From: Klebsormidium nitens
Lineage: Eukaryota; Streptophyta; Klebsormidiophyceae; Klebsormidiales; Klebsormidiaceae
Assembly (NCBI GenBank): GCA_000708835.1
Contig: DF237153.1
Coordinates: 31,227 to 95,226, forward strand
Direction: 5' to 3'
Length of the DNA stretch: 64,000 nt
Part shown: piece by piece, positions 10,801 through 23,064 of the stretch
How the letters are laid out: every line of letters starts with the position of its first letter
How positions within the stretch are numbered: position 1 is the stretch's first letter
Notes under the pieces: model-generated
Told to the model about the DNA's origin: nothing
Database searches by the model: none
What the model saw: only the letters and a program-made list of their open reading frames with translations
Position numbers and translations under genes: made by a program

Positions 10801-13800
10801 GGTGATGGCCTGCAGGTGGCACATAACAAAGAATTGTGCACCAGAATTTGCTCTGGGTGATGAGAGAACGACGACGCAAGCAGTCCAGCTGAAACTGGCT
10901 CGTCGTTTTGAAACTTTTGGATCGCAGGAGAAGAGAAGGATCGTGGTTGACAGGAGTGAGTTAAGCTCAGAAACAGGAAGAAACAAACGAACTCTTGGGC
11001 AAACATCTATTCGCAAGATGCCTGTTGAGAAAAGTCGCCTGATTGTACGTGCTACGGAAGCAGAAAATGGATACAAACATAATGAAAGATGTTGACTATC
11101 TTTGTCAGAGATTATCTCGAGCAACCAACTGCAAGTCCACCACATTCAGAAAACATTTGCACCATGAAACATACCTGTAACCCCTCGGGGTTTAGAATCT
11201 TGATGGCCGCCGGCGTGTGCTCCAGCCTGCCCAGGTAGACCTGCCCGAAGCCGCCCTCCCCCAGAAGCTTCGCCGGGCTGAAGCTTTCGGTGGCCGCCTC
11301 TAGTTCGCGGAACGAGTACGTGCGGTACTGCCGCTGCGCTTTCTGCCGCTCGAGCAGTTCCTGCAGGGTGCCGAGAACGAGTGCGGCTCAGCGGTATGTA
11401 CCGCAAATTCGAAGCAAAGCCGTCTAGAGGCATGGGTTGTAAGCTTCCTCATCAGGAAAGACTGCAGTCGGGTTTCGATTCAGGAGACGATGCTGGTGGC
11501 TGAGTTTCTCGTGCTTAGTCACCTCAGAGAATGAGTTGCGAATTGGGCTTCTGCTGAAAGGTGTCGATCTAAAATCAGGACGTATCTTCGATGAAAAAGT
11601 CCGATGAACCTAACGTTCCTTCTCAAACGTTGATAAAGAGTATCTGATGAAGGAATCCGACGACGATATCCAACGACACTGAAGTAGCACAGAGTCAGAC
11701 CTCCGAATCAACATTTGAATCCATGCACTTCAAAACCTCGAAACACCCTCTGGAACGGCTGTCTTGCTTTCTGCACTACTCACCTTGTAGTGCTCCGCCG
11801 CCTGCTGCCGCTCCGCGACCCGCTCCTGGCGTTCTCTCTCCGCCGCTTCTTGCGCCGCGCGCTCCTTGTTGCGCGCCTCCTGCTCCGCCCTGCGCGCGAG
11901 CGCGCTCTCCTGCTTCGCGAGCTCGCGCTCCTGGTGCGCGGCGAGCGCGCGCGCGCGCTCGGCCTCCGCAAGGCTGTTTGCCGACAGCGCGCGCGACTCG
12001 GCCTCGCGCAGCTGCCGCTCGTAGTCGGCCTGCTGGGCTTGTAGCCTGGAAAAGGCGAAAGCGCATGATTTGCGGTTTGTTTCGAAGCCCGACTAAAGGC
12101 ACGGCAAGGCAGAAAGCATTCTGGGCTTGCAGCTTGGAGACCGTCCAAGATTTCAGGTAGTTTTGTGTTCGTGTCGCAAAACGGAAAAAGGTGATCGAAA
12201 GCATGGCAACGCCGAAAGACCGCTGCGCGTGCAGCCTAAGGGACGCAATAGGCGGCTTTACTGTATTTGTAACGCGAGAAAAAGGAGGCACGCCAAAGGC
12301 GAACGGATATGACGGCCCAGGATCCTTCGAGAAAATCTGAGCACTCCGAAGGTCTGTTGTCAAGTGAGCCATTCGCTCCTGGACGAGGAGAGAGAGTTTT
12401 AGGACTGCAACTTTTCATTGGATCGGCTTTGACAGTGAGGAGCGGAATCTTTCCGACAAACGACTTGCAACATTCATTGCCTCAAGCGCCTTCCTTAGTT
12501 CCCGCTCACCTGGCTGTCGCTTCCTCCGACATTTTCAGCTTCCTTAGAACCTCCGCCAGCTCGCCGTTGTCAAAGCGCGCCTTCGCCGGTCCGTTGCTAG
12601 CCGGACTCTGCCCGCCCCTCTCTCTTTGTCGTTCCTCGTAAATTTGGAATTCAGGCTCGTCACCAGACAATTGCTGACCGTCGCTGTTCACCCAAACCTG
12701 AGGCCCGGTTGCCATGTCCGCACGCTCGAACCTGCTCCCGTTTTGCGGGCCGGCATGCCCGTTCGCGGACGTCCTTGGAGCTGGAAGAAAGCTACCCGAC
12801 TCTGTGATGATGTATCCGCTGTAAGACTGCGCGTATAAGTTCGGGGGTTGGAGGCCCCCCTGGGGAGACGGCCCGGGCTCGCTGTAAAGCGACCGGGGGC
12901 TGCTGCTCGGCTGGGAGTGAGGGCTTGGAATAGAACCCCAGGGGTGTGAATAGTCTCCGGGGGGAAGAACCGGGGCGCTGGGGATGGCTACTGCGGGGGT
13001 GGCCGGAGGGGTGTGTGGTACAGTGACGGTCTCGTTTCGGGGGAGTGGGGACAGGGGGATGGGAGGGAGTACTGGTGGGAGTACGGATGAGGGTGAGGCC
13101 GTTGGAGAAGGCGTGCTGCAGGGAAGGAACGTAGTCTGAGTTAGTATCTGTGTTGTGGTGGTTTCAGCTACTGTTAGAGCGGAGCGGCTAGGCCAACAAC
13201 CAATAAGCCAGGTCACTTGAAGTCTGTGATGTACAGGTGGCAGATCAACTTTCACAGACATACGGCCTTCGCAGTCTCGAACAATCAAACGTTCTGATTT
13301 GCAGAATGATAGTTACGGACTAGATTTCAGAAGACCCTAGCAACGGGCAACTGATTTTTCTAGATCCCTGCATCGTAGAAGAGTTAGCGACTGTGATACC
13401 CTAGCTGATCAAGCATGCGGTCTTACCTTGAGCTCGAACCATCACTTTGCGAGCCGTTGGCTGCTCCTGAACCTGCTGCACCCCTCTTTCCGTCATAGAT
13501 GTGAGAGGTTACCAGCTCCGCCCTGTTGTTGATGAGGTATACGCTGCAGCGAGCGTGCTTCGCCACCCGTGCAGTCAGGCTCTTCCCCTTCAGAAGGCTG
13601 GAATGATGAGCACAGCACTTCAGGTTCAATTCTCAAAAGTCGATCAAGCAAGAATCCTGGGCTCTCAAACTGAGGTTATGAACCTCTGCTCAACTGTCAC
13701 AAGATCCTTTGTCAGCTGGGACTCCTGAATAGATTCACGGAGTTCAGTTTCTTTGGATTTCGATCCGACGACCGCAGGCCCTTGATTGTTAGTTGCCTGG

Positions 13801-15463
13801 GGAGGTTCTGCTGCCTTGTTGTTGTAACCTCAGAATTGCAGGATTCAGGTCAACAAGAAGCATGGCAGCGAGTGCTGTCCACCTTCGTGACTTCAAACAA
13901 CAAAGTTGATGACAGGTTGAGAGAAGCCAGTTCATCACAGAACCAAAAAGCGCTCCCTCACGTGGTGAACTTGGACTTTGTGCTGCCAGTTCCCATTACG
14001 AGGTGCGTGGCCCCAGTCTCTTCCACCAGTGAAAGGATGCCCGACTCACGGTCATCGCACCAGCGAACCATGAAAGAAGCGGTTACCTGGGGTTGAGAAG
14101 AGGTTCATCTTCATGTCAATTTGAATGAAGTAGACAATTCTTAGAAGCTTAAACGCAAAGCCGTTTGAACACTCCCGAGAATGTTGATCAAAGAACAACA
14201 AAATAGCTCAAGAAGGCATGTTCCTGCCAAATGAAATTCTAAGCAACTTGTGCAGAAGCGGGATCCGACTGTTGCGTAGAGGGAGTGCTGATTTTAAGGG
14301 AGCGCTGATTCTGGTAGTTGGGGCTTGGTGGCTTAATTTTACATGCAGCTCTGCTTGAGGAGGCCTGTTGCAAACTTGACTTGTCGAACAAACAAGATGA
14401 AGGTGCCAACCTCCTACAGTCAGAGCAGTGTGAACAAAGTATTGTGTCACAGAACTGATGAAAAGACGAACACAGGGCATTAACCTTGCTGGTAAACTCT
14501 AAAACTCCTGTCCTTCTAATCATAGCCACAAGACAGAGACTGGACACTTTCAGATGCAAAGTGGGTTCTTCTTGCTTCCAAGCACTGAACCTTCATACGT
14601 CAAGCTCAGAGCTCAAGCTCCCCTTGGCTCAGAGAATTTGGTACCCGCCGCCAGCCTGAGCGGTTGACTTAGTGTCAACGAATTGTTGGCGCAACAAAGC
14701 CGAAGTTATGTTTGCTCATGAAGTTTCTATGGACCAACCCATGGGGATCAATGCAAAGGCAAGGAGCCTCACCTTCTTCTCCTTGCAGACCTCTTGGTAG
14801 TCCTTGAGGAAAATCCCTGCCTTCTCTGTGTCCACCTTCAGGTATGCATTTTGGAACTTGTCCTCCGCCCAAGCAAAAGGCACTCTTCCCACTGCATTTA
14901 AAGAAATGAATGTTCAGCATCCTTCAGTCAGCATTCTTCTGCATGCCCTTCTTTGGAGGACGTTCGGTCAGTACGCAGATGGAGGCCACCCACCCTCAGC
15001 TCGCTACATGCAAATTTATCTTGAAATTTTCGAGTTCATGGATCATTTCTGGTCAGAGCTTGCTTCAAAGAACTCAAAGCTATGAAGGCGACTGTAACTG
15101 ATGATGCCATTAGAGGAACACTGCGATTCAGCAAGGTCTCTTCTCAAAAGAGCCACTCTGATCATTGAGTTCAAAAGCAGACTCAACAGACTGAGTTCGA
15201 AAGCATTCAACAGACTGAGCTGAACAAACCCACACAGGCATCCACTTGGACCAGAGGCCTCCAGGGGGCTCTTAGGGGTGCTGTTCATACTTACTGGCAG
15301 TTGGAATGAGGTCTGGAAACTTCAGGACGTGGCCAAGAACCGCCTCATCTACACCGGGTTTTATGAAAGTAGTAATTGCCCAGTGCAGGGCCGCCTTGCA
15401 TTCAGTATCTTTGTTGTTCTTCAGGGCAACGAGGACCTTCTTGACTTCTTCAGGGGCAGCCAT
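7826..15463 (-). CDS. USP-kinase-U-box protein (plant U-box receptor-like cytoplasmic kinase), complete
   Basis: Predicted cytoplasmic kinase and E3 ubiquitin ligase of the plant PUB32-35/PUB50-54 type. Exons: 15463-15295, 14891-14773, 14086-13962, 13597-13427, 13115-12510, 12045-11784, 11360-11175, 10734-10534, 10208-9959, 9584-9394, 8953-8741, 8059-7826. All junctions are GT-AG and in phase, totalling 2727 nt (908 aa). Domains: universal stress protein domain at about 1-175 ([31 protein letters not shown]); Pro/Ser-rich linker 195-395; Ala/Glu/Arg coiled coil 397-484; kinase about 505-765 with [28 protein letters not shown] and DVG in place of DFG (usual in this family); U-box about 825-895 ([23 protein letters not shown]). 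Translation starts at the first ATG (MAAPEEVKK). It is the full-length member of a tandem pair with the gene at 23065-29518. Its 5' end faces the OS-9 gene. Confidence 0.95.
8078..8130. repeat. Degenerate GGTTA repeat in intron
   Basis: About ten imperfect GGTTA/AGTTA units (TTAGGCTAGGTTAGG..., TTAGGTTAGGTTAGG) in the last intron of the kinase gene, just upstream of the U-box exon. It resembles an interstitial telomere-like tract but is not the plant TTTAGGG unit. Confidence 0.6.
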
Positions 15464-16524
15464 GCTGGCTGGCTCCCAACTGCTCAACCCTGGTTTTCAA
15501 CAAACTCTGGCTAATTTTGCAGCATATGCTCTAGGAATCCTCTAGGAATGTGTCTCAGCCTCTCTGCCCCAGCAATGTGCAGACAGGAATGACCTCAACA
15601 ACGACTTTGCACTAGACCTGAACAACTCGACAACAAATTTGACTTGCAGCGCTTGAATTCAGGGTTTGCTCGCCAGGACGAAGGCCCTGACCCTGACTAA
15701 ATTTCCAAAGGCCACCGATCACTCCGCAGTGCTGAATGGATTATTCCTTCAACCTCAAGGGATCGGCAATGATTTGGAGGAGGAAGGTACCGGTAATTCC
15801 AGATGAAACTTCTGCAAAGAAGCGCACCTGGGCTTCAGCTTCTGCCGCTGCTGCACTTTTGAAGGCAGCAAAGGTCAAACACACTGACACACTCCCTTTG
15901 TCAACGCAATGCAAGCTGCATTTTTGTGCATCTTGGCGTCATTCTCAGCTGTTCAAGAACTTGAAGATGATGAGCTCGCTGCGTGTCCTCGAGAGTGAGG
16001 GGGGTCCCCGTCCGACAAAAGGCAACTTTAGTGTGAAAACCCGTTTGCCACCTCTCTTCGCGCGTGGCACCGGTTATAGTCCCCGGGAGCTTACCCCGAG
16101 ATGATGCAAGCGCTCACAAAAGGGCCGGAGAATTACGCGGAGAGATTGGTCGGTTCCGGTGTGCCGGGCCCGACAGGTTGGGGGCTGGTGACGTGACTGG
16201 GGCTTCAAAGCACTTAGGAGCCAATCAAATGGCTCAGCTTGGAATCTTGAACAGAATCTTTGCATCTCATTGCCTGCTCCGCTGGTGGGAATACCCTACT
16301 GAAATCAAGAATCTCAAAGTACTCAAACTCGGAACTTCACAACTCTTGTCCAACGAAAGTCGTGGACAATCTACAAAGGAAAGCTCGTGAGTCGTGCCAT
16401 TGGCATGGGCCACACAGAAGTGGTGTCCTGTCGAGCGCACTCCTACCGGTAGTCCCAGTCCTGGCTCGTGGAGGAGAACGAGGTCTCAGCATTCGTGGCC
16501 TGTAGGGCAGAGCTTGTGCTGGTG
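15464..16524. promoter_or_regulatory. Divergent intergenic region between kinase and OS-9 genes
   Basis: About 1.06 kb separates the two outward-reading start codons, so both promoters and 5' UTRs must lie here. I see no clear TATA box, operator-like motif or gene in it. The assignment as regulatory is inferred from the gene arrangement. Confidence 0.4.
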
Positions 16525-19500
16525 ATGGAGAAATGGCTGGTGTATGCTGTTTTGATCATCAGCATGTGCGCTGTTCAAGCTCAGCAAACGATGACTATCC
16601 TCAAAGGAGGTGACGCCGCGGTTTCCGATTTTGATTTGATAGTTGATCTTTGTGGGGATGTAGGATTGAATGCTGAGAGCAGTGTGAATAAATCCTCAAC
16701 CTGAGACAGAGCACGCATTGCTGGTTCAGCAGAGCTTAGCCAGATTGCTGTGATCGGTCCTGTTCTGCTTCGGCAAGAAGTCAGTATCTGCAGTGCTTGC
16801 AGTCCGAACATTAGGGTTTGGAGACAAACTCATTCTCCGTGCTGAGCTGTTGCCTGAGGACCTTGAGTATACGGATTTCAAGAGAATTAAGAGGATTTCC
16901 TCTCCTTGCTGTGCAGGTCCCCTCACGTTTTCGGCAGGTCCGAACGAGCCCAAGTACGCAGTCAATTATGTTGACGAGGGGAACACAGAGATGGAGGGCG
17001 AGGAGGTGACGCAACCTTTCTTAACATCGTTCTCTTTGGCAATTGTGGACTTTGATCGTAAACGAGATGATCTGTAAAATGTTGTACGGTTCAGAGCTTG
17101 TGAACTGTCCTTGTTATCTGTTTGGCTGGGCAACGGGTCTGCACTCAGTAGGAAGCTTGTCGAAGCGCCGATATCAGAGCTCTCTGGGAATAGGCTTATC
17201 CTTGGGAGTAAGGAAGCTTTCGAGCAATTCTGCCTTTTTTGCTTCATCTGGAATGGCTGACCACTGATTTTTATTTCTTCTTCATCTCCCGCACCGCCCG
17301 TTCATATCTTATCTGATCTCTACCCGGTTTTTCCAAACTCTATAATCCAAACCCGCACATGCCCTGTACACTCGGATAGAGGCCCCAGCGAGCCGCATCT
17401 TCCTTTTCAAAAGTCCTGATGACCGGCCAGCTTTTGTGACTTTCAAGCTGCACATAGGGGAAGAGGAAAGGATCCCTCTCTCTCATCCGCTTGGAGCTAT
17501 TCCCGAAGCTGTAGCCTGCTCTTTGTTGGTATCTTCTGTTCTTCTGCCTTTTACCCAGAAACACTCATCATGGTGAGATTGAGACGATACTTCCAGGCAC
17601 ATGCATTTATGTTCAGCAAGAGAGGGGTGACGGCACATATACCCTCTTCCTCTCACAGACTCACACAAAGGTCGGAACGACCACTTCACATCAATTCTTC
17701 ACCCTCTTCTTTCGTGGTTTGCAGACCTCTCTCCAGAAGGTTGTGATGACTGACAAGGCTGGCAAGAAGTTTCTCTGCATGCTGCCTGAAGTTAAGGAGG
17801 ACGAAAGCGAGGGGCATAGCTATCCGTACGCACGAAGGAGCGAAATCAACGGCAGCACCGAAGGGGGGGAAGGGGGGCCACACAGGCAGCAGTCCCCAGG
17901 GGAGGTCCTGAAGGGTCATCGCAATGTGTGCTTCTACCTGGTGAGGGCAAGGGGGGCGTCGTGGACAGTCGAAATGTAATTCCGGTTCATGTTTCTTTGG
18001 ATTACTTTGACATCAAATCTGCTTCCTCTTGAAACGACTTCGAACTTTAAGCCCAATTGATGCTCCTACCTTTTATGAAGCTTTCGATTTCATGTGGGAC
18101 TCTGCTCTGCGACACTCCTTCGAGAACTCAGATGTGGCTCTGATGTACCTGTCAAAATTGCGAGAGGTTTGACGGCTTGGCCATTGAAACTAAGAGAATG
18201 GCTTTCCAAGGCCTAGTAAAACTGGAAGGTGGATGTCCATTTTTATATTGGTTTATATTGACTCGTTTGGTGAAAGGACACGCGCCCTTCCGGTATGTGT
18301 TGATTTCTGTTTGCAACACTGTAGCCTCACTTTGATCGGCAGCCTTTTCTTTAGCAGTCATGCCAGGTCAGCCCGCTCGTCTCCTCCTTTAGCTGTCCCA
18401 TTGCTCGACTCGAACGACACGAAAACACTGCACGTACCAGTTTACGGGATTTATGGCGGAACGGCAAGTTTATGGCAGGATTAAAATGGAATTGAGGGCG
18501 ATGATGCAGCGCCACAGTCTTGGTGCTTTCTCCTGCCATAGATCTCCATCTCTGACCGTTGGCCGAGTGTGGAGTCAAAGCACACTCGTTCAGCCGTTGC
18601 TCTATTCTTTGGCAGTAGTCTCGATTTTATGTTGAGTTACGGCTATGTTGAGTTAAGTCAGGCCCGGGGAACGGGTGGGGTTGTTTGGGGGGTTTAGGGT
18701 GGGTACGGGTGCGGAGCATGTTAACTTTGGGTTTCTGTTTTTAGTTTGTTTGTGCCCGGGGAACTGATTTTCAACATACACCTAAATCAACATAAAATCG
18801 AGACTTACTTTTTTGTCTCACAGATCGACGGCTGGTGGACGTACGAGTTCTGTTACCGGAAGCACGTTCGACAATTCCACAAAGAGGGGGACAAGGTGAG
18901 CATTCCAGGCCGTTCGAGGAAAGCGCACCGATGGGTTGAGAACCTGCAGTCACGCGTTGCGTTCTTGTTGTGGGGGCTTGACTCATTTCGGTGGTATTCG
19001 ACGGCTGGCCTTGTGCTTCAGTTTCAGCGAGCGTTTTGGATGGCTTCGCTGATAAGTCTATGATCTTTCCGCCTTTTAAGTTTTTAGACCCAATGTTTTG
19101 CGTGGGGAGTGATCCTTTGGATTCTTTCGACGTTGGCATGCTCTTGAAGCCTTCGTTCGATGCAAAAACTGCTTAGCTTTGGTTGTATCCACCGGTTCAT
19201 ATCCAATGTCGGGATGGGCTGTCTCATAAAAGTTTCATAATCAGCATCGATATGCAACGGCCGAGCCTGGATGTGCCCACGGAAAATGGAACTGATGATG
19301 GCACCGAGACATGCTGCATGTCTTTATTCGACCAAAGCCGAAAGCAACAAGAAGCTGGCATCGATGAAATCGCAAAATCCACAATAGTAGCTGAATTACT
19401 ACGCTGAGATCGCCATTAGTTCTAGTATCCGATCCCCGCAGGTGGTCGCAGACTTTTCTCTCGGGACGTTCGATTCGGACGCCACCGCGGCGCTCTCCGA

Positions 19501-20856
19501 CGGGTCCGAAGTCGGTTTCCAAAAAGAGCCGCAGTCGGCAGAGGCCGCGCTGCGCTACTACAGCCAGGTGTACACAAACGGCACGTCGTGCGACCTGACG
19601 GATCAGTTGCGCCAAACCGAGGTACGGATTGAATGAGTTGATATAGGGGTCATGGCCTCGGAAGACTAATCCTTCAATTTCTCTCCAATTAGATTTAGTA
19701 AGCTCCTCCTCTAACACCAAGGATATATTCCTAAGAACACCTTCTTCGCACCCGTACCCACCCTAAACCCCGAAGCTAAGCCTACCCGTCCCAGGCTGGT
19801 TGGCTTACTCTATCTGAAGTTTGGCCAAGCTTCGCTAGATTGAAGTCTTACTTGGATCCGAGGGAAGCTCTCAAAATGCTGACGACTGCTGAAGGAACTC
19901 AGGTCGCTCTCCACGCATAAATCCTTGCGCAGCATTCACTCCGGTCGGTGGTGCAAATTTTGCAACTCAACTTTCGCTCCGACAGATCCTTTTCACTTAC
20001 AACGGTCCTCAAAAGAACCCAGCTTAATGGGTACCTTCTGTGCAGGTCCGATTCTTCTGCTCGCCCGAGTCCCAGTCGTACTTGTCCGCAATCTTGGAGC
20101 CTGCCACATGTCGATACATCCTCAAATTCCACACGCCTCTGCTCTGCAAACACCCGTAAGTTGCGTCGTAACACCGCAGATGTTGAATTTCACGCTCGGC
20201 CAGAACCGGAAAGGTGCTGAACTTTCTTGTCGAGGGTACAATGAGGGCGAGGCTGCCCGGTAAAGGTTGTTCTGGTCTGAAACCTGCCTCTAGATTGGGC
20301 AGCACAGCACGGTCCTGTCCGCCACTCTCTAGAGACGAACTGGCAGTCCTGTTTCAGGAAAAGTCTTGCGTTACAAAGGGGAGTTAGGTTGCTGAGTCCG
20401 CTTGCGTGAACCCGACCGAGGGTGACTTCAAGGGCCTGGTTTTCTGGTTGCGGTGACATGTGCTTCTTCAGTGCTTGTAGAAATATAGTCCAAGGTGACC
20501 ACACATGGCCATACTTGTACCTGTAATCTCCCTGTGGTGATCATTTCATAAGAGGCCGTTTGACGACTGCCAGGGCTTACCAGTAGACCAATGAAGCTAG
20601 AGCGGATTAGACGGAATTTACCCCAGCTTTTGTGAGAGGGCCCGCTCGGCTTCCGTTCGATCAAGATGGCCCTGATCATGGTAAAGGCAGCCAATCGCTA
20701 GCTCTTTGGGCGCTGTGCAGGTTGTACAGGCAAGAGACACGGCCGTGGAGCACGATCCACTGCCGACCCCACGCGGAAGAAAGCGCCGACGGGGCCAGTG
20801 GGCAGTCATCGATGCAGAGAACAGACGAAACACGTGACCTTGTTGAGAAAACATAA
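16525..20856 (+). CDS. OS9: OS-9 homologue, ER quality-control lectin
   Basis: OS-9 proteins bind trimmed N-glycans of misfolded proteins in the ER lumen and pass them to the HRD1 ERAD ligase. Exons: 16525-16609, 16917-17005, 17725-17940, 18824-18895, 19442-19621, 20046-20155, 20721-20856. All are GT-AG and in phase, totalling 888 nt (295 aa). The N-terminus MEKWLVYAVLIISMCAVQA is a typical cleavable signal peptide. EPKYAVNY and KKFLCMLP match the region before the lectin domain. The MRH lectin domain includes CFYLIDGWWTYEFCYRKHVR, with the double tryptophan, and EPATCRYILKFHTPLLC near residues 225-250, with the conserved Glu, Arg and paired Cys. The end (CKHPLYRQETRPWSTIHC, then an acidic, polar tail) fits plant OS-9. 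No HDEL-type retention signal is present. Exon 1's donor is the weakest splice call. Confidence 0.92.
18617..18805. mobile_element. MITE with 19-bp perfect terminal inverted repeats
   Basis: The left end AGTCTCGATTTTATGTTGA (18617-18635) is repeated in perfect inversion at 18787-18805. The interior contains GTTTAGGGTGGGTACGGGTG, shared with copies near 19697, 24063 and 62391. About 190 bp, no coding capacity. It lies in an OS-9 intron and ends 18 bp before the next exon. Confidence 0.7.
19697..19809. mobile_element. Short MITE copy, inverted orientation
   Basis: The reverse complement contains CCAGCCTGGGACGGGTAGG and GTTTAGGGTGGGTACGGGTG, matching the element at 62391-62527. Both ends have short AGTAAGC(C/T) inverted termini. 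It lies in the OS-9 intron after the exon ending at 19621. Confidence 0.55.
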
Positions 20857-23064
20857 TGCATTTTAGGCAATATTGAGTGAGCACGAGCATGAGCAATGTG
20901 GTCGATGGCTTCACATCATCAACTTTGCATGCACGTATCCCAGTCCTCAAGCACCGGCAGCTTTTTGATCCTATGATACGGTCCTGTCACGACGTTTTGA
21001 GAAGCTCAGTGTTCACACCATGCACGCGCCCGTGATCATCCAATGCATGGTACGTAACATTGGGCGGCAGCACTCGTGGCGCCGGGCGGCCTCCATAGTT
21101 GTGTATACATGCCATGTGCATGAGACGGCGGCGATCGGATCTCATTCACCAAGTAGCACCAAGTGATCATCACTAAGTCATGCATCTAGCTGGCATGCAG
21201 CCTGTTTACTAGCTGGCTACTAAAGCTATTGAGCATGGAGAGAATCCGGCCATGGCTTTAGCCGTGGCCGTGATCACTTGCATGTACGTGTGTACGTTGC
21301 TGAAGACTCATGCAGGTCATGACTGCGGGCCACCGCAATTATTATTTTAAGTACATGACAGAAGCCTGGAGTCGACATATAGCCAAGACACGTTCTCTAG
21401 CTGCATAAAATCGCGACGGACAGTTGGTGGCCATGGTGAGTTTCAATTGTACATCTTGTCGTTTGATCGCGACCTTTGCATGGTTGCTGTGCCTCTTCAT
21501 ATTGGTGGATATTGGACAATGTGATATATCCAGCCAGTGACTAGATGTCGGGCCTCTGCTAGCTTGCAGACCGGCCCCTTACATGAAGCATAATTACAGG
21601 CCTCAACACTCTTCTTCCACAGGGTTGACTGCTCCGCACGCGGATGATTCCGCCCCTTGATGAAAATTTCAGACGTGTTGCTTCTGCATCGATCTCCAAA
21701 GTGCACGCTCTTAATTCTATCCCTTCAATGGATCTTGTCAAGAAGTCGGGCTGTTTCCGTCGAAGCATGACTCGTACTCTCTATTGGTCTCGCAGGGTTA
21801 CATGATCCGGGCCTTCAAGTTGGCCAGTCTTCAAATGCAGGCTTTGCAGCCAGGGAGCACATCCCGCTGACTGTTCTACCCGCATAACAAAGGCATTTGA
21901 AGGTCTTATACAAAATTCTACCTATAGGTATACAGAGACAGAAATTAAGTTGACTGTTTGATGCCACTGGATCCCGACGAAGACGCATCCTGCTTCTTTA
22001 TCCCTTACCACTTGTATCCAGCTGCCGTTATAAAAGGCCGGCCGCGTCATGTTTCGTAAGTCTCAAGACTTCTCACGGAAGGCTACAGATCAACAAGCTA
22101 CCACCTTTGGGATTGGTGCTCCTATTATCTTTCGACCTGTTATGGCACTGCTCGTGGGCTCCAGGCCCTCCACAGCAGCCTGGAGCCGAGACCACAACCT
22201 CTCCAAATCCTCACCGTACCTCCGCCGCTATCCGGCTAGCCGCTTTGTCCCCTCTTTGTCAGTGCCCTGGATTCCGCTCCTTCTCAATAATCACCGTAGT
22301 AAAAAGAATAACAATGGATGCGAGCCCCAAGTTCTTGACGGGAATTTGCAGCGCGCGCTCGCACTCGCGTTGTGCTTTAGTCTCTCCTCCCCTCTTTCTT
22401 GACTCCCCCTTCCTGCGCCCGCCGACAGTTGACCGCTCGTCAGTCTTGTCGTCTGCAAGGGTGACCAGGCTCTCCTAATGTCCTGCGCATGCGCACCAGT
22501 TGAGGGTCTGCGTCCTTTATTGCGTTTAATGATTCGTCTGTGAACACGTGACATTTCTCGGACACAAGTGGCGTCCGGAGAGTCACGGGGTCCATCTGGC
22601 GAAGTTAAGATGTACGAGAAAGATCTTTGAGATGCGGTACGCTCAAAGAAAGCTTTAGATCCGGCCGAGCCAGCCCGCTACGGATCTCCGAATCTAGACT
22701 CCTGACCGTATGTTGGCTGCAAGCACACCAATCCGTCCAGTTTTCCATTTCCATCAGGCGCAACTCTTTTGGAGGTTGGTGGTTGCTTTGAGGACCACAA
22801 ATTCTCGAGCTCGGTATCTTCGGAACTTGTTTGGGTACGGCTTAGACTCTCTGGCAAAGAGTGGGGAACGCTTTGGGTGTCGGTTGTTGAGACTAAGGTC
22901 GTTTCTTGCCTCAAGAACCAAGATTGCGTCGAAGTGAGCAAACCGTGCACAAGCGACAGCGGACGGGGCAACGACATACAAGCCTGATCTTATCTTCCAA
23001 GACAAAATCGTAATAAATTCATAGCGAGAATCGACTCTTCGAAGTCAGTTACCTGTCTGTTAGG
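20857..23064. other. Convergent intergenic region, OS-9 to second kinase
   Basis: I see no gene. 21000-21450 is rich in CATGCA-type RY motifs. A TATA-like TTATAAAAGG lies near 22027-22036. The short open frame beginning at 22049 is only about 20 bp downstream and does not look like protein. Both flanking genes end into this region, so their terminators and 3' UTRs must lie here. Confidence 0.4.
22027..22036 (+). promoter_or_regulatory. TATA-box-like sequence
   Basis: TTATAAAAGG in an otherwise gene-poor interval. No coding gene follows, so any transcript would be non-coding or unannotated. It may be chance. Confidence 0.2.

Noticed and set aside
10770-11095. Open frames on both strands in the kinase intron 10735-11174
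   Set aside because: They lie between two perfectly phased exons and have no family-like content.
22678-22977. Minus-strand frame with VAPDGNGK, similar to the U-box VAADGN, downstream of the truncated kinase
   Set aside because: Only six or so residues match and the surrounding residues do not fit a U-box. I cannot distinguish a relic from chance.
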